64,000 bases of DNA from Falciphora oryzae. Lineage: Eukaryota; Ascomycota; Sordariomycetes; Magnaporthales; Magnaporthaceae. Made by a program: the position numbers and the translations under genes. This document shows, in pieces, positions 54,720-64,000 of the stretch. The stretch lies in the NCBI GenBank assembly GCA_000733355.1, contig JNVV01000040.1, forward strand, positions 273,358-337,357. Direction: 5' to 3'. The notes below the pieces were generated by a model that saw only the letters and a program-made list of their open reading frames with translations, was not told the origin of the DNA and ran no database searches. How positions within the stretch are numbered: position 1 is the stretch's first letter; every line of letters starts with the position of its first letter.

Positions 54720-55680
54720 GTGCTCCCATACAAGCGCCCTTCCCGCAAGCGTTTGTGTCATGACCTAACCTGAATTCTGCACGATGATCTCAGTAAGCAG
54801 CCATAGGCGGGAGGGCTAAGACGTACACCATGGGGGAAGTAAAGGAAGGAGCAGAGATGGAATTATAGGTGGTGTGGAGGCCAAAATTTGAGCCTTGCAG
54901 CACGGCTTTGCCTCCTTCCGCTCCCGCCCCCTCCCTATGCGGGCGAGAACTAGAAAGAACCGCCTCTACGCGAGCAGCCCGGAGACATCTAGGCAGCAGC
55001 GAGAGAACGGGAAGTTGTCCAATAAATCCTAGCCTCTGTCAGCTTCTGACCAGCCCTGTCGTGTAGGGAAGCGGTCAGCAAGGGATTCTCTTACCCTATG
55101 CGGATGGCTGGGTGTAGAGTGCCACAAATCGCAAGAGCGTTAGCTGCCAGCAGGCAGGGCTGTCATTTTGTGAGGCATCAAGGGGGCGATGGGTAGCGTA
55201 TTGCTGTGCAGCTCCAGCAGCTTCAACTGTAAGGCAGCCAGGCGCGGGGATTCCGTGCGTGCAAGGAAGGGTGAGCTGAAATGCAGAGTTCGTAAATGTA
55301 CACAGAGGTTTCCCACTTGGGAAAGTCAAATGATTATTGGCCAGTAAGCCCATATCTAATCCGTCAGTAGTCGACGGTAGACCAAAGTGCATCTTACATT
55401 GTATACACCAGCCGTATAGCGTCTATATGTAGCTATGTGAATGCCCTCACTATAAAAAATCAGACGAGCCGCAGTGAGACTTCAATGCTTTCATGTCGCC
55501 GTCCTATACCAAAGCATTTGGGGCTAGCGTTCAGGGGCCTGATGATCCTCACCCGCGAGCAGCAGTCACTACCATCATCACTAGAGACCACCAGAGAGAG
55601 TACTGGCGCCATCTCCTTCCAGCTTATGAGCCACGCATACGATGCAAACAACATGGGCCAACCGAGTCCAAGTCAACGAC
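54720..55680. other. No gene recognised
   Basis: Upstream region of the secreted-protein gene. A 98-codon minus-strand frame at 55392-55096 has no recognisable domain or splice structure. Confidence 0.5.
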
Positions 55681-55690
55681 TATATAAAGG
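55681..55690 (+). promoter_or_regulatory. TATA box of the secreted-protein gene
   Basis: TATATAAAGG lies 158 bp upstream of the start codon at 55839, a plausible TATA element with a long 5' UTR. Confidence 0.55.
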
Positions 55691-55838
55691 GGGTCCTCCG
55701 GGCGCGTCTTCTACTTCAAATCTCGTCTTTCACCACAGCCAAGCTTGCCTACAGTCCCTAGCCTCACATCCATCTGCCAGTCACTATTCTTGCACTATCA
55801 TATTCGGTAGTATCTGCTCCCACAGACAAGTCGACAAG

Positions 55839-56452
55839 ATGGCCTCCTTCAAGCTCGCCGGCCTTTCGCTCGTCGCCCTCCTGGGCGCGGCCTCCGCCGC
55901 CCCCGCGGCCGACGAGGCCCTCCTCGCCAGGCGTGCCGGGGTCCAGTTCAAGGGTTTTAAGGACGTCAACTTCGGCGATGCAAGTGCCATCATCCCAGTT
56001 AGCAACGGTCGTTGCGGTAGGTTTTCTTTCGCCACTACTTTCCCTTTATTTACCGACACCCTATCCCGACCCGCTTTGCAGGTGCTGGCTTGAGCATATC
56101 CCAGTATTGATCATGCTTCTTTCATCAGTCAACCTGAGCGGCGTGTGGGCCGGCTGGGACAGGACCATTTCTTCTGCCAAGACTCTGACCGCTGGCTACG
56201 GTTGTTACATCTACGAGTGCGTGGCCCCTGTTCTTCTGCGTGATTTCTCGCAGCCTCCTTCCGCGAGTTATTCCAAGAAATATTACAAGCCGGATGTGAA
56301 AATCACCCTTTATTCTGAGCTGACATTTCCCCATCGAGTAGCGCGTTCGACTGCAAGGGCGCACAGGGGGCCCTAGCCGAACCGACAACCCTCACTCGGA
56401 TCTCGGAAAGTTCGGCTGGAACGACCGTATCCGCTCTTTCAAGTGCGTCTAA
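55839..56452 (+). pseudogene. Small secreted protein, beta/gamma-crystallin-like, one frameshift
   Basis: Exons 55839-56016, 56129-56216 and 56342-56452 give about 125 aa. The N-terminus MASFKLAGLSLVALLGAASA is a clear signal peptide with a possible propeptide ending near LARR. The mature part has NLSGVWAGWDRTI and GYGCYIYE, then DAFDCKG, and ends with DLGKFGWNDRIRSFKCV. Four cysteines and the G-x-F/W-NDRIRSFKC ending recall the Greek-key motif of beta/gamma-crystallin-like fungal secreted proteins. In exon 3 the frame shifts by one base near 56381-56384; a missing C explains it. As it stands the reading would run on past the normal stop. The biological role is unknown, and I give no activity to it. 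Confidence 0.6.
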
Positions 56453-59076
56453 GGGGCGCAGTTGTTCACCTCACCCTATTTGCACACTCGCAGGTGTTAC
56501 TGGATGGCGGGAATCAGAAACGGCAGAGCGGAGTCAAGGGAGAGATCTGGGCACTACTTGGCATTGGCAAAGAGGGGGCCTTGCGTGATTTGCATTCTTC
56601 ACACTCGTTACCACCTCTTACAGGATACATTTATTGTCCTGAACGCGTGCTCGTCACAGGTATTTTTTGGTGGCGTCCAAAAAAGACGGTAGGACGGTCC
56701 GCTCATGTGACCGGAGCCTTCGGATTGAGAAGACGATGCCCGGTCGGGCACGGGCTTGGCAGCCCAACACGGCTTCTTTATGCCGGCCAGATGGAGCCTC
56801 GAGAAAAATGAAGAGAGAAATTTGCAGAGGCAGAAAGACCAATTGCGTCTCGTGGCCGACATGGAATGTCTGCGGGACGGTCTGTGCCCTTGTCCGATTT
56901 CTTTCGAAGTACGTGGCTCCAGGAGACAGGTCGGTGGCACAAAATAAATAGGGGTAAGGAGGAGACGTTCCTCAACATGATCTTATCTGATCCTGAGATT
57001 AGGATCTACTGCAACGGAAAACATCCTTCCGGAGATTGGGTCCCACCACACAGACGTTTGCAGGGCCGGGGAAGGGGACGGTGACTCCGGCCCCCAACGA
57101 ATAACTTTATCCCCCGGCAGACGTGGTTTATGTGGGCAACGCGGGGACAGGCGCTGCATGGTGACGGTCCCTAAATCGCGCAGGAGGTACCTAGGGTGGT
57201 ATACAAGTTGGAAGTACTGAGCGTGATATCTCGCGCAGACACGGCGAGCATCTCCTATCTACCGCATGTCAGCCCGACAGTGGAGGAAATGCTTCAACGA
57301 GGCGGGTGTGTTGTTCAGAGTTCTTGGCGGCTTCGCTGTCCGTCCATCCATGACCGAGCAATGACTGTTGTTTTTATCAGATCCCCCATCGCGAAAAGGC
57401 ACGCCAAGCGGGAGCGGGTCGGACAGGGGTGACGAACGCCCAACCAAGACGTCATGATGGATGAGATAAGATTGTCGCAGTGACAAAGGCCGCGCGCGGG
57501 CCCCACTCCAGACAGGACGAACGCGCCGAGGTCGGAGGCGACTGGACAGGGGACCGTTGATGCGAATTCGAAACCTGCATTGGAGAAGACGAAAGCAAAA
57601 ATTCTCTTTGCCTGCCGGACCTCAATCCCACGCCGGCGATTTCCGAGGGGGAAGCTTCCCCAGGGATCTTCGCTGTCTGCCGATACACAGTTCGGCTGCA
57701 ATTGCCAGCCGCGGCGGTTTGCGGAAGGTTCTGCCCTCGGCAGGCTGCATGGCAGGCTGGGAGTGCCAGCACGTGCGCCGCAGAGAATGTCGGTCACCAG
57801 GGAGGATTGTTCTCCCATTCTGCACTGCCATGTGCCGACGACAGCCGTGGCGCCCGACATTGCCCATTTCCGCAGCCCAACACACAAAAAGGGACGGTGC
57901 CGGGAGGGATGAGCCGGCGGGATGGATGGGGGCGGGTGAGAAAGAGGAAAAAAAAAGTTGGGGAATTGAAGTGGCGAGAGTTGAGGGCAAAATGGGGTGA
58001 CCTGCGCACAAGACCATCACCGTGAGAAATCGCAGTGGGACGATTGGACCAACAAACAGATGCACCATAATCTCTCATGCTGTCCATCTACCCGAACCAG
58101 AAGAATCGCGGCGAGTTGCCGAAGCTGGGCGTCATGTTAGCTGCATTGGTGCTTGGCCCGGAAATGCAGCTCAGGAAGCGCGGCAGTTGATTGATAACAT
58201 TCAGCCGAGCATTTCCGTCCGCAGTGCAGCTGCTCAGCTAGCCACTCTAGCTTACAGACTGTGCTTCGCTCATAGCTGCTGATCAGCTTGTCAGCCAGCG
58301 CCGCAGCTGGCCTCGGAAACATGGCTGGCTGGGTAATCCCAAAGAGGTCCGTTCCCCATCGCTTCAGCCCGCTGGGCAAAGCCACTTCCAGTGTTCAAGG
58401 GTCTGGGGGCGCTGTCTCCGACCGCGGCGAAGACCGGAGGCCAGGCGCAGAAAAAGGCCCCGCCTGGACGTGGGGCTGGCTGGGGAACGGCTTGGCGAGC
58501 AACCCAGCCCAGGTCATGGCTGTGTAATGATGGAACCCTATTATTTCATCAAGTGGCCCGGCTTTGAGCATCTCTCATAAGCACCTCGCCCACCGCCCCG
58601 GCTCCGTAGCACGTTGCTCATTTCCCATCAGCTGCGATATCTGGCCATATCTTGCTTCTTTTCCCACCGCCTCGTCGACCAGGGCCTGCGATTGCCTAGT
58701 CAATTTCCCACACAAGCTCTGAGCCTAAATTCCCTGCGCTGGCTCCCAGGGGCGCCGCCCGACTCGTCAACTTTGTTGGGCGCTGTGGGCTGAGCTTTAT
58801 CTGATCCATCTGATAAAACCCCTTTTCCCCATCGAGATTTTCTCTTTTCGCCCCTCCATTTTGTCTTTCATCGGTCCCTCCGTCATGCACGCTGGCCATT
58901 GACTCGCCGAACCCCTACGACGACCTCACTCCCTCTTTAATACACATTCTCTCCGCTCTCCCAAGGCCGTCCGACCTTCCTCCTACCGACCAACTACCCC
59001 ATTGACTGCTCACCGACACATTCCTCTCGCCGCCCCGACATCGCTTCCCCCCCGCCACGCGACCACCACAACCACA
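56453..59076. other. Intergenic region before the reductase gene
   Basis: No gene is supported. From about 58850 the + strand becomes pyrimidine-rich, as expected for the promoter and 5' UTR of the gene at 59077. Confidence 0.55.
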
Positions 59077-60969
59077 ATGCAGTCACGACTAGACACCATC
59101 CTGGCCGAGTCGACCTCGGGCTGCATCCCAGAGGAGCCTCGCGCGCCCTCAATTGCACCGTCACTCACCTTCTCGGACTCTACCGAAAATGAACAGGAGG
59201 AGCTGGACGACGGTGCGCCACCCTCAGAGCTGCCGCGGCGCCGGCGCGCCTCGACCCGCCTGATCGCCCAGAGCGCTGCCGACATCCAGCGCATCACAGG
59301 CGAGTCCACCGCCGAGGTCGTCAGGAGGTGTTGCGGCGGCGGCTGCTGCTTCAAGACGGCCGCCAGGAACGAGGGCGTCGAGCTGGAGAAGCCAGAGCTG
59401 CCGGACAACAATGCTTTTCAGTCGCTGCTCCTTAAGATTGACGCGATTCCAAGCACGTTGACCAATGTCGCCGACCTCCCCCAGCAGACCGCCTTCCTCG
59501 AGTCCATCAGGCCAGAAGCGGCCCCCAACAGCACGCCCCCGCCAGCAGACTCCGCCATCTCGTTCTCGCCCATAGACTCGTCCATCTCGTTCCCGCCAAT
59601 AGACTTGGTCCCCACCGCTGACGGCGCGGCCGAGAAGCTGCGCAGCCTCTCGCTCGACTCGGACTCCGACACCTCCATCCAACCTCCCAAATTTGTGCAG
59701 CCGCACCCGCCACACAACGTCTTCGCCGCGCGCATGCACAACACGCGCGAGCTGACCAAGCCCGGCGCCGAGAAGCGCACCTTCCACTTCGACCTCGACA
59801 TCACCGACTACCCAGACAGCGAGGGCGTCGACTTCAAGGTCGGCGGCGCCATCGGCGTGTCGGCCCCCAACGACTCGGCCGTCGTCGACGAGATCCTCGA
59901 CCTGCTGCTTGTCCCGCGCTTCCTCCGCGACCGCCCGGCCCGCCTCTGCACCACTGGCGGGCGCTGGCCCACCGTCTGGGGCGATGAGGCGGCGCGCTCG
60001 CTGGCCACGACCCGCCGCGCCCTGCTCACCTGGTGCTCCGACGTGCAGTCGTACCCGCCGACTAAGGGGCTTCTCCGCGTGCTGGCCGAGTATACTACGG
60101 ATGAGGTCGAGCGGCGCGTCCTGCTCTTCCTCTGCTCGGCCGAGGGCCAGGGCGTCTTCTGCGACTTCAGGACAGGGCCGCACGTCTCGCTCGTGCAGCT
60201 GCTGCACGCCTTCCCCTCGTCCAAGCCGCCACTGGACCGGCTCCTGTCGGTACTGCAGCCGCTGATGCCGCGCTTCTACTCGCTGTCCAACGACCCGCAC
60301 GAGTCGTTCGAGACGCGCGACGGCAAGCAGCACCGCATCGTCGAGATTGCAGTCACCGTGCACACAGACAACGACTGGCGAAACGGCACGCGCACGGGCA
60401 TCGGCTCGGGCTTCTTCCAGCGCCAGGCCCTGCGGTTCCTGGACGCCAAGGAGCGCGGCGAGACGCCCGAGGTCTACATCCCGATGTTCAAGGGCCTCAT
60501 GGCCAACCCGCTGGCCAAGCAGTTCATGACGGACGGCCCCATGCTCCTGATCGGGGCGGGCGTCGGCATCGCGCCGTTCCGCGGGTTTGTGCAGCGCCGG
60601 CTCAAGACTGCCAACTGCGCAAACAAAGTCTGGGTCCTCCAGGGCGTCCGTGACTCGCTCGTGGACGAGATCTACAGCGGCGAGTGGGGCGTGCACGAGG
60701 ACGAGGTCAAGCGCGTGGTCGAGTCGCGGCGCGGCGAGGGCAGGTACGTCCAGGAGGAGGTGCGGGCGCAGGCCGACCTGGTCTGGTACATCATCAACTC
60801 GGTCGACGGCCGCGTCTTCGTCTGCGGCTCCAGCAGGGGCATGGGCGAGGGCGTCGAGGAGGCGCTAGTCGAGGTGGCCATGCAAAAGGGCAACCTCGGC
60901 CCTAAGGAGGCGCAGAAGTTCTGGGACCTCAAGAGGGAGGTGGGCCAGTACATTGCCGAGACGTGGTGA
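59077..60969 (+). CDS. CPR-like FAD/NADPH reductase lacking a flavodoxin domain
   Basis: Single exon, 630 aa, start ATG at 59077 in good context after a CT-rich leader. The C-terminal 400 residues match the FAD/NADP module of cytochrome P450 reductase and sulfite reductase. These include a connecting FAD region (FAARMHNTRELTKPGAEKRT near 225), the FAD motif RFYSLS near 400, GIGSGFFQR near 442, the NADP motif LIGAGVGIAPFRGF near 492, VFVCGSS near 578, and a C-terminal Trp that would stack on FAD. The FMN-binding flavodoxin domain is replaced by a Ser/Pro-rich, probably disordered segment carrying RRCCGGGCCFK near residues 83-93. It can therefore probably take electrons from NADPH to FAD but needs another acceptor. 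The true partner is unknown. The frame is intact and GC-rich. Confidence 0.82.
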   Translation: MQSRLDTILAESTSGCIPEEPRAPSIAPSLTFSDSTENEQEELDDGAPPSELPRRRRASTRLIAQSAADIQRITGESTAEVVRRCCGGGCCFKTAARNEGVELEKPELPDNNAFQSLLLKIDAIPSTLTNVADLPQQTAFLESIRPEAAPNSTPPPADSAISFSPIDSSISFPPIDLVPTADGAAEKLRSLSLDSDSDTSIQPPKFVQPHPPHNVFAARMHNTRELTKPGAEKRTFHFDLDITDYPDSEGVDFKVGGAIGVSAPNDSAVVDEILDLLLVPRFLRDRPARLCTTGGRWPTVWGDEAARSLATTRRALLTWCSDVQSYPPTKGLLRVLAEYTTDEVERRVLLFLCSAEGQGVFCDFRTGPHVSLVQLLHAFPSSKPPLDRLLSVLQPLMPRFYSLSNDPHESFETRDGKQHRIVEIAVTVHTDNDWRNGTRTGIGSGFFQRQALRFLDAKERGETPEVYIPMFKGLMANPLAKQFMTDGPMLLIGAGVGIAPFRGFVQRRLKTANCANKVWVLQGVRDSLVDEIYSGEWGVHEDEVKRVVESRRGEGRYVQEEVRAQADLVWYIINSVDGRVFVCGSSRGMGEGVEEALVEVAMQKGNLGPKEAQKFWDLKREVGQYIAETW

Positions 60970-61605
60970 TTTGATTTTTTTCTGGGTTTTCCGTTTGATG
61001 TGGCGCATGGATTTGAGCAAAACACAGTACTTTGGGGCATGCATTTTCGGGCTGGGGTTCCTGCTTTTTTTTTTTTTTTTTTTTTACGGATGAAGAGAAA
61101 AGAACCATGGCTACCTGGGACACAATGGCACTCTTTAAACATGGGAATAGATCTAGGAGAGCTCTGATATCTCTCCTGCTTCCTATCCGGGCGTTGGGTT
61201 AGCAGTATATACACACATAAATAGTTACATAGGTTCGTCCGTCTGCACAGCGATGTGCGCAGGTCGAACGAATCGGGGCGGGAGTTTCAGCGAATATTTA
61301 CATTCGATGTTTTCCATAAGCTGCAGGGGCCGTTGACCTGAAACGTGACTGTCTGCGAGGACCCGCCACCAACAGCCAAGGAGGATAGGCGGTCTGGAGG
61401 TGGGCATACGGAGCAGCAGGCAACCGCAGCAAGTTGTGGTTTTTTCTAGGGTGGTAGACCTCGAGACCGCACAGCCTCGTAGTGAACGCATTTTTAGACA
61501 GCCCATAGACAGCTCCCCAAGAATGTCGTTCTTCACCCCCTTTTTCGTTAATCTCTCCTTGATCTCACTGACAAGCACATCACTTGATACGCCATAACGA
61601 ACGCT
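60970..61605. other. Intergenic region with T22 tract
   Basis: 3' flank of the reductase gene and promoter of the kinase-like gene. It contains a run of about 22 T at 61064-61085. No gene is seen. Confidence 0.6.
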
Positions 61606-62590
61606 ATGGACGACGAGTTGATGCTGGGAGATCACCTCAAAGATGGGCGATACGGGCCAGTCTTCTTCGCCATCAGGCGTGAATCAATGGAGTTCCTGCA
61701 AGTCCACCGACTCGACCTCGACGAGGCGGACATCGCCACCGTACTCAAGAGCGCGGCGGCTCATATGGAGCAGCAAAAGCAGCAGCAGTTCCAGTGCGCG
61801 CCCGCCGAGCCCAACGTCGCGTCCATCGTCGGCCCGTGCCGCCTCGGCGGCCACACCTACCTGCTGACCGAGCACGCCCCGGGCGACCTGCACCACTTCG
61901 TCAAGAAGACACTAAAGGGCAACAAGGACGCGCTGCCGCTGCTGCGGATGATCCTGCGCGGCGTCGTATACGGTCTGATGCAGTTCTACACGCGTGGGCA
62001 GGGCGAGGTGGCGCTGCCGGAGCTGAAGCACGTGCTGCTGACCAACAAGGGCGGCGTCAAGGTCGAGGTCCCGCTGCACGATGTTGCGGCTGACGATGGG
62101 CTGGGGATGTTGGTTCCTCTGCCGATGGCGTTGAGGACGCTGCCGGAGAAGATTGCTGGGATGGGGAGGAGGGAGATGCTGCAAAAGGCCGACGTCTGGC
62201 TGCTGGGCGTGCTGGCGGCGCAGTTTGTGTCTGGGAAGCCGGAGCTGCTTGCTGGTGGGAGCGAGGCGGACAAGGGGGAGGCGGTTGTGGCGAGGCTGGT
62301 TGGGGCGCAGCAGGAAGAGGCACAGGAAGGGTCTACTCCCGCGTCGGCGTTTGAGCAGCTGGTGCCTGGCAAGGTGATCAGGACGCTTGCGGACGAGCCG
62401 GTTTGGATGGATTTCATGCGGCGGTGCTTCATCATGTGAGTTTGGTTCTTTACCACCCGACTGTCTAATTCCCAGTCTGGAGTGGATTTGGTCGCTGACG
62501 AGTGAGATTTGCTGCTGCAGAAACGCCGAGCAGCGGCCGACCATTGCCGAGCTTCAAAACCACGCTCTTTTTGCGCCTGCTTCGGCATAG
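61606..62590 (+). CDS. Degenerate protein kinase (pseudokinase-like)
   Basis: Exons 61606-62435 and 62521-62590 (donor GTGAGT, acceptor CTGCAG) join to give 299 aa ending NAEQRPTIAELQNHALFAPA, the typical end of a protein kinase domain. Other kinase-like parts are a glycine-poor loop (GDHLKDGRYGPVFFAI), an alpha-D-like segment (DLHHFVKKTLKG) and a DVW element (LQKADVWLLGVLA, as in the DVWSLG motif). The catalytic loop HRD is replaced by LPELKHVLL, no DFG is present, and no ATP-binding lysine is clear. It is thus unlikely to phosphorylate. It could be a scaffold or allosteric pseudokinase. It lies 636 bp downstream of the reductase gene on the same strand; shared function is not shown. Confidence 0.65.
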
Positions 62591-63700
62591 CAGAGCAAAG
62601 AAAGAATTCACGCTAAGCCGGATAAAAGAAGCGCGCGGGAGGTGATGCCCAATTAGAGTGCGTCTATCATCTATCTAGAGGCTGGTGTGCCTGCGGTAGC
62701 ACCTGCAGCTTAACAGCCTGACCAAATTACGCCTCGCCCCCATCACCCTTACGCTGGGCATCAACGAAAGCCGTTTCTCATGTCGAACCGTGACACTATC
62801 TCGCTTGTTCCCCATTGGTTCAGTGCCGAAAAGCTTGAGCGGTAGAGATGGGCAGTGCTTGTAAGTGTGCATTTTATCGGCCAATTTCGTACCCGACGGG
62901 GATTAGGCGCAGAGGCAAGACAACCATTCCGCCCCGGCAGTACGACGCGGAGGCGCCCTTGATATGGAATAAATCGATGCATGCCCTAGCTGGCATGCGC
63001 TCTTTGCCAATCATATGCCACAGAACTCTCAGCCTGCTGCAAATCGCTATATGGGTGGGTGATACAAGCCCCCCTCCACGGCGCCTGGATTGCCCCAACT
63101 TCTCGACGATTTGATTTTCTTCTTTGCCTTGTTCATTTCCACGATGGTACGCGTATGTCGAAATCTACATCGCTTTTATTGTCCCAGATCTATCGCCTAG
63201 CCTTGCATCATTTTTTGTTCTTAGCTGCAAGCCAAAATTTGTCCATCCCTGCTGCCCGACATTGAACAACCTCAACCAAAAGGTGGATAAAAAAACTGCA
63301 ATCCATCCAAACATTCTTCAGTTTTCCGTCTCCTCCCCTTTTTGACGTTTTTTTATTTATTTATTTTTTTTTTTTTTTAAAAAAAAAAAATAACCAAAAA
63401 AAAATGAACACTTATAAATATAATCGCATCAAGGAAGGCCGGTGGAGACCCGGATCCGGAGGGAAACAAAGGGAAGTCACCACCAGAAACCACAACGCAC
63501 GACAACGCAGCAACAAGAAAGAGTCACCCAAACGACGCGATCCAAAAAGAGGGAGGCAACCAACAGAAAGATCAGATGCAAGCCACAGAGGCGGACCCGA
63601 ACCGCACGCGGAGCAACGGCCCCGGAAGCGGGCACCCACCAAAAGCTGAATCACCCAAAGTCACGAAGCAAAACGCCAGACCCGGAGGGCCCGCCCGCGG
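62591..63700. other. No gene recognised; T/A homopolymer block
   Basis: Non-coding by my reading. T-rich then A-rich tracts meet at about 63349-63403. Open frames near 63404-63654 on both strands are basic and low-complexity. Confidence 0.5.
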
Positions 63701-63701
63701 C

Positions 63702-63947
63702 TGGGACCCGGAGCAGAGCCGGGCCAACTCACGCGAAGAAGCCACATCAGGGCGCCACAACACGAGTACCAACACAAACATTCCGCCACGAGGGCGAGAC
63801 CCGACACCAAGGCGCTGCCCCGGTTGGGACCCGGAGCGGAGCCGGGCCAACTTACGCGGAAAAGCTACACCAGGACGCCATAACACGAGTACCAACACAG
63901 CCGTTTCGCTACGAGGGCGAGACCCGGCACCGAGACGCTGCCCCGGC
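63702..63947. repeat. Two tandem copies of a 123-bp unit
   Basis: Starts at 63702 and 63825 share GGGACCCGGAGC, GCCGGGCCAACT, AACACGAGTACCAACACA and CGAGGGCGAGACCCG in order. The period is 123 bp, a multiple of three, so both strands have long open frames across it (+ 63442-63993 lacks an ATG). Origin unknown. Confidence 0.75.
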
Positions 63948-64000
63948 GCAACACACCCTTATTCCCTTACGTACTTTCCTTTTGTTCCACTGATTACAAG

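Noticed and set aside
59224..60696. 490-codon frame on - opposite the reductase
   Set aside because: Antisense shadow caused by the very GC-rich third positions of the reductase gene.

Overview
The window looks like a filamentous ascomycete genome, most likely a Sordariomycete. The support is short GT-AG introns of about 57-131 bp with CTAAC-like branch sites, long intergenic spaces, and fungal families such as Ssh4, Dcr2, NACHT-WD40 and HeLo-like proteins. Fungal gypsy and LINE (Tad-like) retroelements, one with a RIP-type stop, point the same way. I cannot fix the genus; Magnaporthales is a guess from overall style. No tRNA, rRNA or CRISPR array is supported.

Layout. 1-11676 is gene-free by my reading, with many A/T homopolymers. 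11677-24371 is a core block of intact genes: transportin/Kap104 (-), the Dcr2-type phosphoesterase (+) and the Ssh4-type SPRY Rsp5 adaptor (+). 26539-37894 holds a tandemly duplicated module. Each unit has two ankyrin genes (+) facing a convergent, Cys-motif, Ala/Lys-tailed protein I call X (-). The first unit is nearly complete; in the second, one ankyrin gene is reduced to a stub and X is shattered.

38.2-50.5 kb is a transposon graveyard: Tad-like LINE pieces, a 631-bp inverted-repeat element, a 232-bp solo LTR with a perfect 5-bp target duplication, and a deleted Ty3/gypsy element. Embedded in it are a NACHT remnant and a NACHT-WD40 NLR-type gene broken by one base in an A8 run. 51.9-54.7 kb holds a two-exon HeLo-like gene whose C-terminus carries two repeats resembling HET-s-type amyloid motifs, and a P-loop (STAND) fragment. 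55.8-56.45 kb is a small secreted, beta/gamma-crystallin-like gene with one frameshift. 59.08-62.59 kb returns to intact genes: a CPR-like flavin/NADPH reductase without a flavodoxin domain, and a degenerate protein kinase.

How it fits together (inference): two stable housekeeping blocks flank a roughly 30-kb accessory island of ankyrin, NACHT, NACHT-WD40 and HeLo-like genes plus mobile elements. That composition is typical of fungal allorecognition or innate-immunity loci. Frameshifts are confined to the island and its edge, while all five long core genes are open. This argues for real decay or diversification rather than uniform sequencing error, although homopolymer errors cannot be excluded at single sites.
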